Source: Amaranthus tricolor
Taxonomy: Eukaryota; Streptophyta; Magnoliopsida; Caryophyllales; Amaranthaceae
NCBI RefSeq assembly: GCF_026212465.1
Contig: NC_080058.1
Coordinates: forward strand, 6,883,001 to 6,947,000
Direction of reading: 5' to 3'
DNA: 64,000 bases
Shown here in pieces: positions 14,826 to 26,628 of the stretch (position 1 is its first letter; each line of letters opens with the position of its first letter). Below the pieces are notes generated by a model, which saw only the letters and a program-made list of their open reading frames with translations, had not been told where the DNA came from and ran no database searches. The position numbers and the translations under genes are program-made.

Positions 14826-17800
14826 ATGGCATCTGAAGTTCCTGTTTCTGATTCTTCTGCTGTTGTCACTGAACTGGTTCAACTTCAACAGGTTAAAAAA
14901 CCCGCTTCTTATTTGTCGTCACCTTTTTTCTTTATACTGTTTATTCATACTGATATGTGCTGATTCCTTGATTTTTTTCTGGGTTTTTTTACACTGTTGT
15001 TACGTGCTGTATGTGTTTATGATTTGATTGTAGATCTTCTTACTATAGATACATAAAAATGCCCTGTTTTTGTAGTTTAGTATTTTAATGATCGCTCTTG
15101 TATCTACTTATTAATGTTTGAATAATAATTATTTTAATACTTTTTCAAGACTGGTTCACGCTAAAATAATACGGACCAATTCCATATAAAATTTTCTGGT
15201 AAAATCATTGTTATATATCTATTATATGTCGGCCTTTTATGCAAAAAATCTATTAGTTAGAAGTGCGAATATAGCATAATTTTTTTTTATATATGACGGT
15301 TAAATTTTAATTTTAAATGAAGTGTAAATAATATTCGAACCATGATCTAGACATTTAATGCCAAATTAAGGCTTTAACTCGCCAAAAGCTTTATAACCAC
15401 GTACCTACTAATACTACCAAGATAATATTAATATGTTTTTTTTTTTTTTTATATTCAGTTTAGTATGTAGTCTAGCCTAGAAATTCATTTTTATTTTAAT
15501 TAATGATCATGTTTAAATATAATTTCTTCCCCAGGTGTTAGGTAGAATCTGGCTGCTAGTAAAGGGATATCTTGTTTTATGCAAATTTCTAGTAACATAC
15601 TAATTAAAGAACTTATTGGTTCTGCCGTTCTGAAAAATTCTAAATTGTGCATAATAATACCAATGAAGATTTAAAAAAATATATAAATTTGCAAATATAC
15701 TATTATTTTGAGTATCCGGATTGTATATTGATTTAAAATCAAATCTTTGATTGCTAAAAATTAAAATCTTTTTATTGTATTGTTGTATTTTATTGTGAGT
15801 CAAATATTACCATAATGGAAAATATTATGAAAATCTTGAACCTTGATGATTGCATAATAATCAATTATTAGTACTATTATCGAGATTTGATTATAGCATT
15901 AGTGATTCAAATTATACGGCTACTAATTTTGAACGGTAGAAGGTAAATTATTTGCTTGGTTTTGTATTTTATCGATTATTACTACTATTGTCGAGATTTG
16001 ATTGTTACGTCATTAATGATTCAGATTTTACTAATACTACTAATTTTGGACGGAAGATACTTGCTTGGTTTCATATTTTATCGAATATTACTACTATTGT
16101 CGAGATTTGATTGCCACATTATTAGTGACTCGGATTATAGTAATACGACCACTAATTTCAGACGAAGGAAGTATAACTACTTGCTTGGTTTAGTATTTTA
16201 TCGATTATTACAATTATTGTCGAGATAGTGATTTAGATTATACTTGTGCGACTACTAATTTGGATTAGAGGGAGTATATGCAAATTGAAAACCGGATTTT
16301 GATTTACTGTGTCAGTCTACTTTCTGGCTTTATTCTTCCTCCTTTTAGGTGTTATTTCTGTTTTTCTTACTTTTACTTTACTTTAGTTTAGATTGTGCAT
16401 ACTATATTCCTTTCTTGCAATCAAATGCTTCTTATAGCCAACTTTTTTGCTCACATAGACTTTTCAATATAATGCAGCAGCCAGCAGATCAAAAAGAACT
16501 AGAAGTAACAAAGAAAATAGAAGAGAAAAAACCAGAAGAGGAAATTGAGCACTCAGACATGCCTAAAACCCAAGAAGAGATAAAGCAGGATGTTGTTATT
16601 GATGAGGAAAAGCCGAGTGCTGATGGGCCGGTGTCTGAATCTGATGCTGTTACAGAAGAGGATCCCGAAAAGGTGCCTACAAGTGAAGTTCTGGTAGGAG
16701 CACAAATTGAGGAGATACCGGAAGTGGAGGCAGTCAAGGAAAAGAATGAGGAAAAGGCGGTAGAAGTTGTCGAGGAAAAAGAAGGTGGGGAAGCACCCAA
16801 AGAAGAGGCTCGAGAAATTGATGTGGTGAAGGCACAAGATGTTACAGAGGAGAGTCGAGAGATTGGTGTTGTCGAATCATCAACTGAGGATGTTCTGAAG
16901 ACAGAAACATCAGAAGTTAGTCCGGGGACAGAACCTTTGATAGACAATGTTGTTGAGAAGGCGGTTGAGGGAAGTGCAGAAGACAAAAGTCCTATTGAAA
17001 AAACAGAACATGTACCAGATGTTGAGGAAGTAGCTGTTGAGGGTATTAAAAAAGACATATTGAAAGAAGAAGAAAAGCCCGAAGAAGAAACTGTCTCTAA
17101 GGCGGCAGAAGTAGCTCAAGCGGTTCAAGAGGAAGTCGTGGAGGTGAAAGATTTAGGTTCTACAGATTACTCTAAGGATGTAGAAGAGGAAAAGCAAGGG
17201 CCACCTTCTGAAGTCGAAGCAGTAGAGCCCGTTCAGGAGGATGTCGAGGAATCAAAACAGGAGTCGCCTTCTCAAGTCGAAGCAGCTCAACCCGTTCAGG
17301 AGGATGTAGTGGAAGTGAAGGATTTAGCCTCGACAGATTACCTCACGAATGTTGAGGAATTAAAACAGGATTCGCCTTCTCAAGTCGAAGAAGTTCAACC
17401 AGTTCAGGAGGATGTAGTTGAAGTGAAGGATTTGGCCTCGACAGATTACCCCAAGAATGTCGAGGAATCAGAACAGGAGTCGCTTTCTCAAGTCGAAGAA
17501 GCTCAACCCATTCAGGAGGATGTAGTTGAAGTGAAGGATTTAGCTTCCATAGATTACCCCAAGAATGTCGAGGAATCAAAAGAGGATTCACCTTCTCAAG
17601 TCGAAGCAGCTCAACCCGTTCAGGAGGATGCAGTGGAAGTGAAGGATTTAGCCTCGACAGATTACCCCACGAATGTCGAGGAATCAAAACAGGAGTCGCC
17701 TTCTCAAGTCGAAGCAGATGTAGTTGAAGTGAAGGATTTATCCTCCATAGATTACCCCAAGAATGTCGAGGAATCAAAACAGGACTCGCCTTCTCAAGTT

Positions 17801-18673
17801 GAAGAAGTTCAACCAGTTCAGGAGGATGTAGTGGAAGTGAAGGATTTAGCCTCGACAGATTACCCCACGAATGTCGAGGAATCAAAACAGAACCCACCTT
17901 CTGAAGTCGAAGCAGTTCAACCCGTTCAGGAGGATGTAGTGGAAGTGAAGGATTTAGCCTCCATCAATTACCCCAAGAATGTCGAGGAATCAAAAGAGGA
18001 CTCAGCTTCTCAAATGGAAGCAGTTCAACAAGCTCAGGAGGATGTAGTAGATGTGAAGAATGTCGAGGAATCAAAGCTAGAGCCGCCTTCTCTGCAGGCA
18101 GACGAGAAAGTGAATGAGCAGCCTAACGAAGCACCAAAAGTCAAGGACACAAAGCAGGAAGACGTTGCTGAGGATAAGATACAAAGTCCGAGTATAGGGA
18201 CTGAGACCGAGAAAAAGGAAGAAAATGGCGAAGTTACTAAACGGGCAAGTTTAGGAGACATGATCAAAGAAGAGAATAAAGCTCATCAAACTGAAGAAGT
18301 TTCCGAACAAGTGAAAGACGATCAAAATGATCAAACCCAAGAAAAAGAAGAATCAACACAAACCAAAGAAGTGGTTGAAAAAACTTGCGATGTTGAGGTA
18401 ATTCCTCCTCCAGAGGAGAAATCCGCGGCTACTCTTACTGAGGCGGAGAAAAATGGACATACAGAGGAAGTCACGAAAGAAGAAGGAGTCGTAACAAAGG
18501 AAGATGATGCAAAGGTGGAAGAGAAAAGTAAAGACGAAGTTGTAACAAAACCCGCGTCCAAGACTATCTTATCTAAGATGAAGAGCTCACTTGTTAAAGC
18601 AAAGAAGGCGATTATTGGGAAATCGCCATCCTCTAAGACAATCACAAGTGATGCAAGTAAGGGTGATTTGTAA
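14826..18673 (+). CDS. E/V/K-rich neurofilament-like protein with tandem repeats
   Basis: Two coding exons, 14826-14891 and 16478-18673, join in phase 0 to give about 753 residues. Exon 1 starts MASEVPVSDSS. The donor is cag|gtt and the acceptor atgcag|cag. The protein is dominated by Glu, Val and Lys and has no hydrophobic segment or enzymatic motif. Residues from about 235 to 545 are a tandem array of 36-residue units of the type ESKQ-SPSQVE-QPVQEDVVEVKD. The C-terminus is basic (KMKSSLVKAKKAIIGKSPSS) and is the most family-like part. Plant proteins with this end are usually annotated neurofilament-protein-like and have no established function. The composition suggests an extended, disordered protein, perhaps a scaffold. 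An in-frame ATG lies inside the intron at 16349, but the TATA position and the MASEV start favour the spliced model. Confidence 0.75.
15861..16277. repeat. Intronic tandem repeat, about 110-bp unit, four copies
   Basis: The motif gtcgagat(ttga) recurs at about 15880, 15991, 16100 and 16220, a spacing of 109-120 bp. Each copy also contains a cttggttt-tattttatcga block and actaattt. The array lies in the single intron of the E/V/K-rich gene, 200 bp before the acceptor, and accounts for the frame at 15956-16228. Confidence 0.8.
17121..18060 (+). repeat. Coding minisatellite, 108-bp unit
   Basis: The block aatgtcgaggaatca recurs at about 17454, 17562, 17670, 17760, 17868 and 17976. The spacing is 108 bp except for one 90-bp unit that lost six codons. 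More diverged units extend the array on both sides to about eight or nine. All length changes are multiples of three, so the frame is kept. Confidence 0.9.
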
Positions 18674-19542
18674 GTTGAATTTGAAGCTCTTTTGAATTTT
18701 GTGTATCATATTTTTGGTATTGTTATGGTGTTTGTGATTGGCATTTGTGGATTCGTTTCTGTTTGTTTTGTGATTCATAGAATGTGAATACACAGAAGGG
18801 TATAGGTTTGAGGTTTTGTGAACTTCATGATTTCATTTCACTTGGTTTAATTTGTTGTTTTATTGATCAAGAATCTTATTATTAGTATTAATGGTATTTG
18901 TTCAAGAGTATGTATGAACTAACAAATGTTTGTTTCTTTCTAGCTCATAAGCATTTAAAGTTTGTTACTATTGATTGTTCTTTTAGGTGTGTGTGATCTG
19001 CATTAGATTATTTGTTATTCAAAACTCCTGAAATTACACTAACATGCTCAGAATCTTGCGAAAGTCTTTTATAGAATATAAGCTTAAACTTTTCGCTGAG
19101 TTGATTCTTTGACATGGTAGAAAAAAAATAGAAGTCACGGATTCAGAGAAAAAAAACGAGTGATGTCAATTCAAGTAAAACGTGTCTACTGGGTTTTAAT
19201 TTGATCCTTGGTCACTGTGGAAGACAATACACTAATTAACTCTCATTTGGGGTATATTTCAATATAATATTTGATTTTATTTTGAATTTAAGTGGCGTCA
19301 ACCGACCTCAATGACATCACGCTGGATTCGCTACTCTTGGATGACACTGTTGCATACCCCTAATGAGTTTGTGCTCTTATGAACTTGATGTACTCCAACT
19401 CTTATGTTGTTTATGCTTCAACTCAATCAATAATCAAATGGTAAATGCAGCTGAGAAAACGTTAGCCATCTTTTCAGTAAAAACCGCTCACTTGTGTCAA
19501 GTTGCTAACAAGGTATTAAGAGACATCAGTACATTCCAAAGG
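18674..19542. other. 3' flank, no gene seen
   Basis: Probable 3' UTR of the E/V/K-rich gene, then AT-rich intergenic sequence. The frame at 19363-19545 has no recognisable domain. Confidence 0.5.
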
Positions 19543-19760
19543 TAGGGATGGACAAGGGTTCAAAATCATATCCAGATCATATTAGACTCTAATAAGGGTT
19601 TGATTTTTTTTTTTCTTTTTTTCACTCTAAGGTTTTAAATTGAAATTTAAGTCTTATAATAAATAAAAGAATTTGAGTCTGAACTTAATTTTCTAGATCC
19701 TTAAAATTAGGATTCAAGTAAGGATTAGGTCATCAGATTCAGACCTTATTTAGTTTCTAA
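19543..19760. repeat. hAT-type end, probable truncated MITE
   Basis: The segment begins tagggatggacaagggttc, close to the terminal repeat of the hAT element at 2953. It contains repeated agactctaa/gaccttatt motifs like those in that element's subterminal regions. No matching right terminus or duplication was found. Confidence 0.4.
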
Positions 19761-21223
19761 CTGTTCTTATTCTCATATATTTAAGTATGTTTTTCTCATA
19801 TTATAAATCAATATAAATAAATAATATCACACTTGCTTTTTTTTTAAATTGTTACATTACAATAAAAATATTCTCATTTTAATTAGTATAGAAAATACAA
19901 TAAGTATAGAATTAGTATTATTTTTTTCCCTTGATGACTTGATCAAAAGAGTTTGATATTTTTTCCAATTCAATTGAATGACCATAATCCACCAGATAAA
20001 TGGGTGGGTCGAAAGCGGGCCAAAAAATGCTTTTGTGAGTGCAGAGCCGGGGCGAATTGTGAGCGAATTGCGGGTCAAATCTTTTTTAAAGCGGTCGTTG
20101 GCTGTCTTTTCATTGTGTTAGCAATTTTATATACAAAAGGAGACCTAACTATGTAAACCATAACCATAAGAATAAAATTCCACCTTTTAAAAAAAAAAAT
20201 CCACATTTGCAAACATTTGATAAAGCTTTTCTTTACTTTTAACAAGGAAGTATTCAACAAGTTTAAGAACCCTAAAACCCCACCACTATAATCTTCAATC
20301 AAAATCAAAATCAAACATTTGAAATAGTGCAAATTAGCTAATAACCAAATTTATATACTCTCGTCGTTTCTTTAAACTTGTGCATAAGAGGTAAAAGAGT
20401 AAAAAACTTAAAGAGTGTTACTCTTTGAGATGCACTAAGTGTACATGTCGTACCCCTCTGCCTCTAACAGATTGCAACATTAATAATTGACATAAGTATT
20501 AAGAAAATGATAGAATACTATTAAATTGTGTGACATATTTAAAACATAGATATTTATTAGTTAAAGATTATTTAAGTAATAAATTGCATTATGTAAAACT
20601 AAAATCAGTCATAGTTATCCAAAATGAGATTATTAGAGTAAAATTTGGATAATAATTTTAGTACGATTACGGATAAACTATTAGACTCATATTGTAATTA
20701 ATTCAATGATTTATTTGCAAACATGTAGTTGTTTATGCAAGAACATTTCCCAAACTCCAACAAGCTTTAATAATTTAGTATAGGTTGATCCATTAATAGT
20801 ATATTTTTGACTTGTTACATCGATTAATGACCATCCTCGAGTCCCTGCGAGTTATGTCTGTACTTCAAAGTTATAGCTTACTCATAGTTAATCAACTCAA
20901 AGTTAAATCTTTGACACAAGACAAAACAATGGGCAATTCTCATTTTTTTCATTTCGATTCAATAATATTTTGTCTGGCAGATTATATTTACAGCTTAAAG
21001 TTGCGTTATTTTTCAAAATTTATAAATGTGGTATGCATGAGGCACAAATATCTATTCTTTAAATGTGGGGCAGGCTTGAGTTGGATTTATGTCGTGTAGT
21101 ACACCAAACGCGAATCGTGCTCAATCAATCGTATATTGACAATTACTCTTAACCCTAAATTATCTTGTACCAAAGAAACCCTATTTCGTAATGCTAATAA
21201 TAACAAATTAAAGAATGCAAATT
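19761..21223. other. Intergenic DNA, no gene seen
   Basis: AT-rich with a GC-richer patch near 20000-20100. Short frames here have no recognisable domains, and no RNA gene was recognised. Confidence 0.5.
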
Positions 21224-21472
21224 CTTGTGAGAGACGGGCTCTTTGAAAGATCATCTCTGATTGGGCCGGCTCATTATATATTTTTTAGAATAATATTATA
21301 AGTAGGTATTATGAATAATGTAAGTAAACATTTAAAATATTGAAAGTAGGCATTAAGAATACGGTAAGTAAGTATTAAGAATAATATGAATAGGTATTAA
21401 GAATACAGTAAGTAAACATTAATATTTAATAGACTGAGCTTGAAATACGTCTCTCAAAAAAACAGCCTCTCA
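21224..21472. mobile_element. MITE of the gagacggtctct family
   Basis: The left end gtgagagacgggctctttga, internal aagtaggcattaagaatacg units and right end acgtctctcaaaaaaacag match the copies at 12674 and 14144. Confidence 0.7.
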
Positions 21473-21826
21473 AAAAACTAGCTATTAAAGAATTAACACT
21501 AATAATAAACTATAGACTTGTTCATAGATGGATTGTCCATTGCATTAAAACTTATAGACTTTCTAGTTTCAAGCCCACAAGCATTAATTCCAATCAAACT
21601 CCACCCCAAGTTGGCCCATGAAGAACTCTAAATGAAGTAAAGAGGTAATAGATGGTACAGAACACAACCACGTAATTGATCATCATAATTATCGTCTCAA
21701 TGTATTCTGCCCAATGCAGGTTTTGTGAAAGGTGGAAAAAAAGATAGACTAATATCCTCATCTTAAGGAGGTTGCAGTCGAAACGAGCTCCTCGTATTGT
21801 CTTATATATAAGGTTCATACAAAAGA

Positions 21827-22297
21827 AAAGATACGGTCTTTTTGAGAGAGCATTTTTAATTGGATTGGCCAAAAACGAAAATATATAGTAAGTTTTTCGG
21901 GAGGCATTAAGTATATTGTAAGTAGGCATTTAAAATATTGTAAGTGCTTAAGTACTTACTCGGTGGACATTAAGTATATTGTAAGTAGGCATTTAGAATA
22001 TTGTAAGTGCTTAAGTACTTACTCGGTGGACATTAAGTATATAGTAAGTAGGCATTAAAGATATTATAAGTAGACATTAAGAATATGGCCGTAAGTAGGC
22101 AGTAGGCTAAATTTTTTTGTGGGCATTAAGAATATTGTAAGTAGGTATTTTAAGTACTTTAACGGTGGGCATTAAGTATATTGTAAGTAGGCATTAAGGA
22201 TAATATAAGTAGACATTAAAGATACAGTAAATGAATATTACGATTCAATGGGTTGAGCCTGAGAGACGTCTCTCAAAAAAATAATTTTTCAGGAGAC
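21827..22297. mobile_element. Expanded MITE of the gagacggtctct family
   Basis: This copy is almost twice the usual length because the interior expanded. A longer unit containing taagtgcttaagtacttact and cggtggacattaagtatat is repeated in tandem at about 21940-22045. The ends (acggtctttttgagagagc and gagacgtctctcaaaaaa) are family-typical. It lies just upstream of the CASP-like gene. Confidence 0.7.
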
Positions 22298-22549
22298 CGA
22301 CTGAAAGAACACAGAAAACAAAAGAGAGACGACTACAAAAGATTTAAAAAAAAAAAAAACATAGTCAGGCAAAAGTATGGAAGTATACGTAACATAATGA
22401 CCATAATGACAATTAAATGCTACTCATCCACCCCAACCTACACCCTCCATTTCCCAATCTCGTTTTAAATGCAGTGCCCAATTATTCATTTTCTGATCGT
22501 TTTCATTACAAAATTCACACAACAAACCAAATAGCTAGAAAGATCAAAA

Positions 22550-23876
22550 ATGGCAGAGAAGACGATATTGGAGAAAGAAGGAGGAGTTGTTTTGATGGAA
22601 AAAAACAAAGAAAATGAAGAAAATGGTAAAATAAGAAGCATGCGTACAGCAGAGACATTGTTTAGATTGGTACCAATGGGTCTTTGTGTTGCTGCTCTTA
22701 CTGTTATGCTCAAGAACTCTCAAACTAATGATTTTGGTGCTCTTACCTACTCCGATCTTGGTGCTTTCAAGTATTTTCACTTTCCTTTTACCTCCTTTTT
22801 TTTCGGAAATTTCATGGGGTAACTTTAAATTTTTGATTTTTCTTCCTGGTATATAAAATGGAATTTTTTTTAACTTTACATATTTTTACTTAATGGAATG
22901 ACATTTTTTCAAAAAAGAATGTTAAGATCACTTGACCACATATTTTAAAATTTAGTCGAAATAAATACATAATTTAACTTAAAACTTAAACATTTTATCT
23001 ACCACATGAAAAAGTTGAAAGTTTAAGGTCACTACATAAATTTTAAAAAAAATATTTGTGGAAAAGCAAAAAATCAGGTCACCACGTGAAATTTCCCTTT
23101 TTATTACCTACTCCTACTCCTACCTAGCTAGGGTTTTATAACATATTATGGGGTCTTAATTATCGGCTAAAGTTTTTGGTTAAATTGATTTTTTGACATG
23201 TATTAAAAGCCTTCATGACAAAAAATTATGAATTTGAATCTCAACCACTCCTCATATAAAATGCAAGATGATGAAGAAATTAAAGAGTTGAGTTAGTATT
23301 TTAAAGTGAAAGTCATTTAAAAATAAAAGAGATAATACAAAAATTATAATACAGAAATTAAAAGTGGTCGTGTCATTTTAAAATAAGAGAAATATAAAAA
23401 GTCAAAGTGGAGGGTTATGCGTCAATATAGAAATGAGATAAAATTAATTGGAGGAACTAAAATAGATTGGGATAAATTGAGAGGTATTGAGGGAGTATAT
23501 TTTGTTAACCACTAAACCACGTATTGGATAATGATATGAGTTATCTAATTAAATACTCAATTAATATAACATAGAAGAATGAGAGTTGTGAAGCTAGTAT
23601 AACACATAGAAATGAGTTTTGGACCCTAACTATCTTATAATGATAATTTAGATTTGCCACAATGAAAATTGAGTTGAATTTAAGAATGTAAATGTGGAAT
23701 GTGGAATGCAGATATCTTGTTCATGCGAATGGCATATGTGCTGGTTACTCCCTCCTTTCAGCAGTGGTTACAGCCGTACCTCGTCCTTCTACAATGTGCC
23801 GTGCTTGGACCTTCTTCTTCCTTGACCAGGTTCTACTTAATTTTTCATTAGTCTATTTGGGTAGAATGAGTTTAAA

Positions 23877-23926
<50 letters not shown>

Positions 23927-25903
23927 ATTCTACATATTACTCATTGACAGGGTCGGCTTTAGGGTAGTTTTGTGATACAACCGTTTAGCTAGGGCACAAC
24001 TCATGAAGGGCTCAAATTTAGTTAATCTTTATAATTAAAAATTAATTAGTGCACAAGTTGCTTCTAGCATGGAAAAAAGAAAAAGTATATGATGCATAGT
24101 TAGAGAAAAAAGAATCGAAAATTTGCTTATATAAGGGCTTTTGTTTATTTTTCACCTAGAGTTCAAAAATTATCAGGACGACACTAATCATTGAAATGAA
24201 AGGGTTTAAGATGTGTTTGATGAAGAACAAGAGGTAAAAACAACAATGAAAAACATAGCAACTAGTATCGGAGCCATGAAACAGACACAAAAATTAATAT
24301 CATTAATGATTCAACAAAAAATCAATGAACGAAACACTTGAGAGCAACCTCTCAAGTATAAAGATCTCACCTTTAATGGAGAATACTCTTAATCTAATAC
24401 AAAGAAGAAATTCTCTTGGTTTTCTACCCTTGTTGCTTCCTATTTATTAGTCTCTCTTAATATAGTCTATAACACATTAGAATAATCCTAGGCCTCCTTA
24501 TATAGCCTATAACACATTAGAATAACCCTCGAACAAGTAGACTCTTTACTCCCCAAGAAAAGCCCACAACAGAAAACACGTGTTTTCGTCTGCATCAGTG
24601 TGCTCGAACGACCATCATATGTTCTCGAATGAGCACTATGTTCAGATCATTCTCTAGATGCTTCGTGTGTGCCTCATTCAAGGCACCTCATTTCCCTCCT
24701 CTTGCCTCGTTCAAGGCATGAACCTTCTTTTCTTATTCAAGACATCTATTACTTTGTTTAAGGCACTCCTCTTGCACATCCTTGATCACCTCACAAAGCA
24801 ACCAAAACTTAATCCCTCATATTCCATTACACACACATCATCATTCTCCAGGTTGCAAGTCATGGCATGGACTCTGAGAGGATCAAAGTCTATCTTCTAC
24901 ACTAGGAGAATTAACACTTGTGATAACAATCATACTTTTGATTTTGATTATTATCCTTCGATTAAATTTACCTAATCTCGTTAAAGCTAAAGATTTATAA
25001 TCTTCTAAATTTGGAATTATAAAAAATCAGCCATCAATGGTGAAAAGACAATGCCTAGGGCGGGAGGGGTTGTCGCCTCTTTCACATGATCCTTTAGCTA
25101 GCTAGAAGTGTGGATGTAATACATGCTCTACAATACATAGTGCTATATTCCACTTGAAATAGTTGTGAATGAGATTTAAACCCATGACTATAATTTCTCA
25201 CGACGTTAACTTCTGATATCATGTCAAAGAATCAATTCAGCCAAAAACTTAAAGTTATATACTCTATCAATCAATATAGTTAATAAAACCCCTGTCAAGG
25301 AACCAACTCAACTAAAAGCTTAAGTTGATGGTTGAGGCCCCATGATATGTTATATACTCTAACACGCCCCCCTCACACGAGAGTCTTTTGGAATTGAAGT
25401 GTGGATGCGACACAGGCCCTCTTCATACCTGACGGCTGACGCTGACTATTCCACTTTAAATGAGGGGTGGTTAAGATTTGAACCCGTGATATATTGTTTC
25501 ACTGGCTCTGATACAATGTCAATAAACCAATTCAAACAAAAGTTTAAGCTAATGATTGAGGCCCCAGAATATATTATGTACTCTAAGAGCCCCTTTAACA
25601 ATGAATGAATGTGAATGAATGCAGGTGTTGACATACATAATCATAGGGGCAGGAGCAGTATCAACAGAAGTAATGTACTTGGCATACAAGGGAGACCAAG
25701 CCATCACATGGAGTGCAGCATGTGATAGCTTTGGAGGGTTTTGCCACAAAGCCACAGCTTCAGTTGCTTTAACATTTGCTGTCATTTTATGTTATGCTTC
25801 CCTTTCTCTCGTCTCCTCCTACCGGTTGTTCAGCCGATTCGATCCGCCCGCCTCTCCCGCCAGCACCGTCAACACCTCACAGATGGCTGCCTTCCATGCT
25901 TGA
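22550..25903 (+). CDS. CASPL2A1: CASP-like membrane protein, CASPL2A type
   Basis: Exons 22550-22770, 23712-23829 and 25625-25903 give 205 residues. All junctions are GT-AG and in frame. The protein matches the plant CASP-like 2A group: [89 protein letters not shown]. Four membrane helices are expected at about residues 37-55, 75-95, 105-127 and 155-178, with a charged cytosolic N-terminus. CASP proteins organise the Casparian strip membrane domain. CASP-like relatives are plasma-membrane proteins with mostly unknown roles. Intron 2 is 1.8 kb and carries a poly(A) tract, a hAT MITE and two TRIM elements. The last exon is also present as a duplicate at 37977-38255. The exact subgroup number is from memory of the family. 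Confidence 0.92.
23160..23265 (+). mobile_element. Degenerate TRIM fragment in CASPL2A intron 1
   Basis: The order of a taaagtttttggttaaattg LTR-like block, ttttgacatgtatt, then gaatttgaatctcaaccact matches the TRIM at 25293-25588 read on the opposite strand. Strongly decayed. Confidence 0.4.
23878..23924. repeat. Poly(A) tract of 47 A
   Basis: An uninterrupted A run in intron 2 of the CASPL2A gene, 48 bp after the exon 2 donor. It could be the tail of a retroposon, but no target duplication was found on either side. Confidence 0.9.
23948..24186. mobile_element. hAT-type MITE
   Basis: The left end cagggtcggctttaggg and an inverted relative at the right end (ggacgacacta) delimit 239 bp. The flanks ctcattga (23940-23947) and atcattga (24187-24194) agree at 7 of 8 positions, as expected of a hAT duplication. 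It lies in intron 2 of the CASPL2A gene. Confidence 0.6.
25083..25275 (-). mobile_element. Degenerate TRIM fragment
   Basis: The segment carries tagaagtgtggatgtaatac, cacttgaaatagttgtgaat, gatttaaaccc and tctgatatcatgtcaaagaa in the same order as the complete TRIM directly downstream. It is diverged and lacks one LTR. Confidence 0.5.
25293..25588 (-). mobile_element. TRIM (miniature LTR retrotransposon)
   Basis: Two direct 72-bp LTRs (25293-25364 and 25517-25588) begin TGTCAA; the left ends in TCTAACA and the right in TCTAAGA. Read on the minus strand the element runs from an LTR into the primer-binding site TTGTATCAGAGCC, a near match to the initiator Met tRNA 3' end. A non-coding interior follows, then a polypurine run (gtgtgaggggggcg) directly before the second LTR. 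The flanking 5-mers acccc/gcccc match at four of five positions. At under 300 bp with no genes it fits the TRIM class. It lies just before exon 3 of CASPL2A, and its left LTR contains the boundary of the duplicated segment. Confidence 0.8.
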
Positions 25904-26505
25904 CCCACAGGCGACACTGATGAATTAACTATGTCTTTGTGTACGTTTTGCCCTCGTCTAGGAATAAGATATGAAATATATGGTTTACTTATGTGTATGA
26001 CTTTGATATTATATGTTACGTTATGTCACTGTGTACTCTCTTGATAATATGTAGTATCAAGTATGTACTATTTTCTATTTTTTTTTTTGTCCACTTTACT
26101 TTTTCATGTATTTTTAAGAAAACTTTGAGCTTCGATATCTCATAGTAGGCAAAATAAAAAATTGTAAAAATTTATTATTAAAATTATTTGCATCAAAACG
26201 AATCTAATAAGATCTCACATGAATATATTTTGTCTTGAATATATACTTTAAAAATTAAATTTAGATTTTTCTCTCATAAAGTGGAAAAGTGGAAAAATTT
26301 TAAGTGAACAAACAAAAAGAAACGGATGGAAATACTATATTTAGAGTTTGGCTATTGTAAATATTTTATTTATTTCAATTTAGTTTTAACTATTGTTTTG
26401 AGTCACATATTTAAGAAGCTTGTTTTCTTGTACCGGAAATTCTATAAAACTAATTTAGTCGTGTAGAATTGAATTGAATTTATAAACTATAATTAGCTAA
26501 ATTTG

Positions 26506-26628
26506 CCAAGGGACTCCTTTGGCCGCATTTTACTTTATGAGTACGAGTTGTCACCGTCATTTCCTCCCTAAATCCTATTCATAGTTTTTTTCTATGAGCG
26601 GGATGTATTAGGTTGGATGATGATGATA
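26506..26628 (+). mobile_element. RTE LINE 3' fragment with target duplication
   Basis: The segment reads ctttggccgcattttac... and ends ggatgatgatgat, the 3' end of the RTE family seen at 56022. It is flanked by a perfect 15-bp duplication aattagctaaatttg (26491-26505 and 26629-26643). The same insertion is present in copy B near 38850-38975, so it predates the segmental duplication. Confidence 0.8.

Noticed and set aside
16489..18645. Long open frames on the minus strand opposite the E/V/K-rich exon
   Set aside because: They follow from the GAA/GTC-biased repeats of the plus-strand exon, are Ser/Thr- or Leu/Pro-repetitive, and have no gene structure.
12674..22297. Regularly spaced short repeats resembling a CRISPR array
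   Set aside because: The units are degenerate and contiguous without spacers, lie inside MITEs with terminal inverted repeats, and the DNA is plant nuclear.
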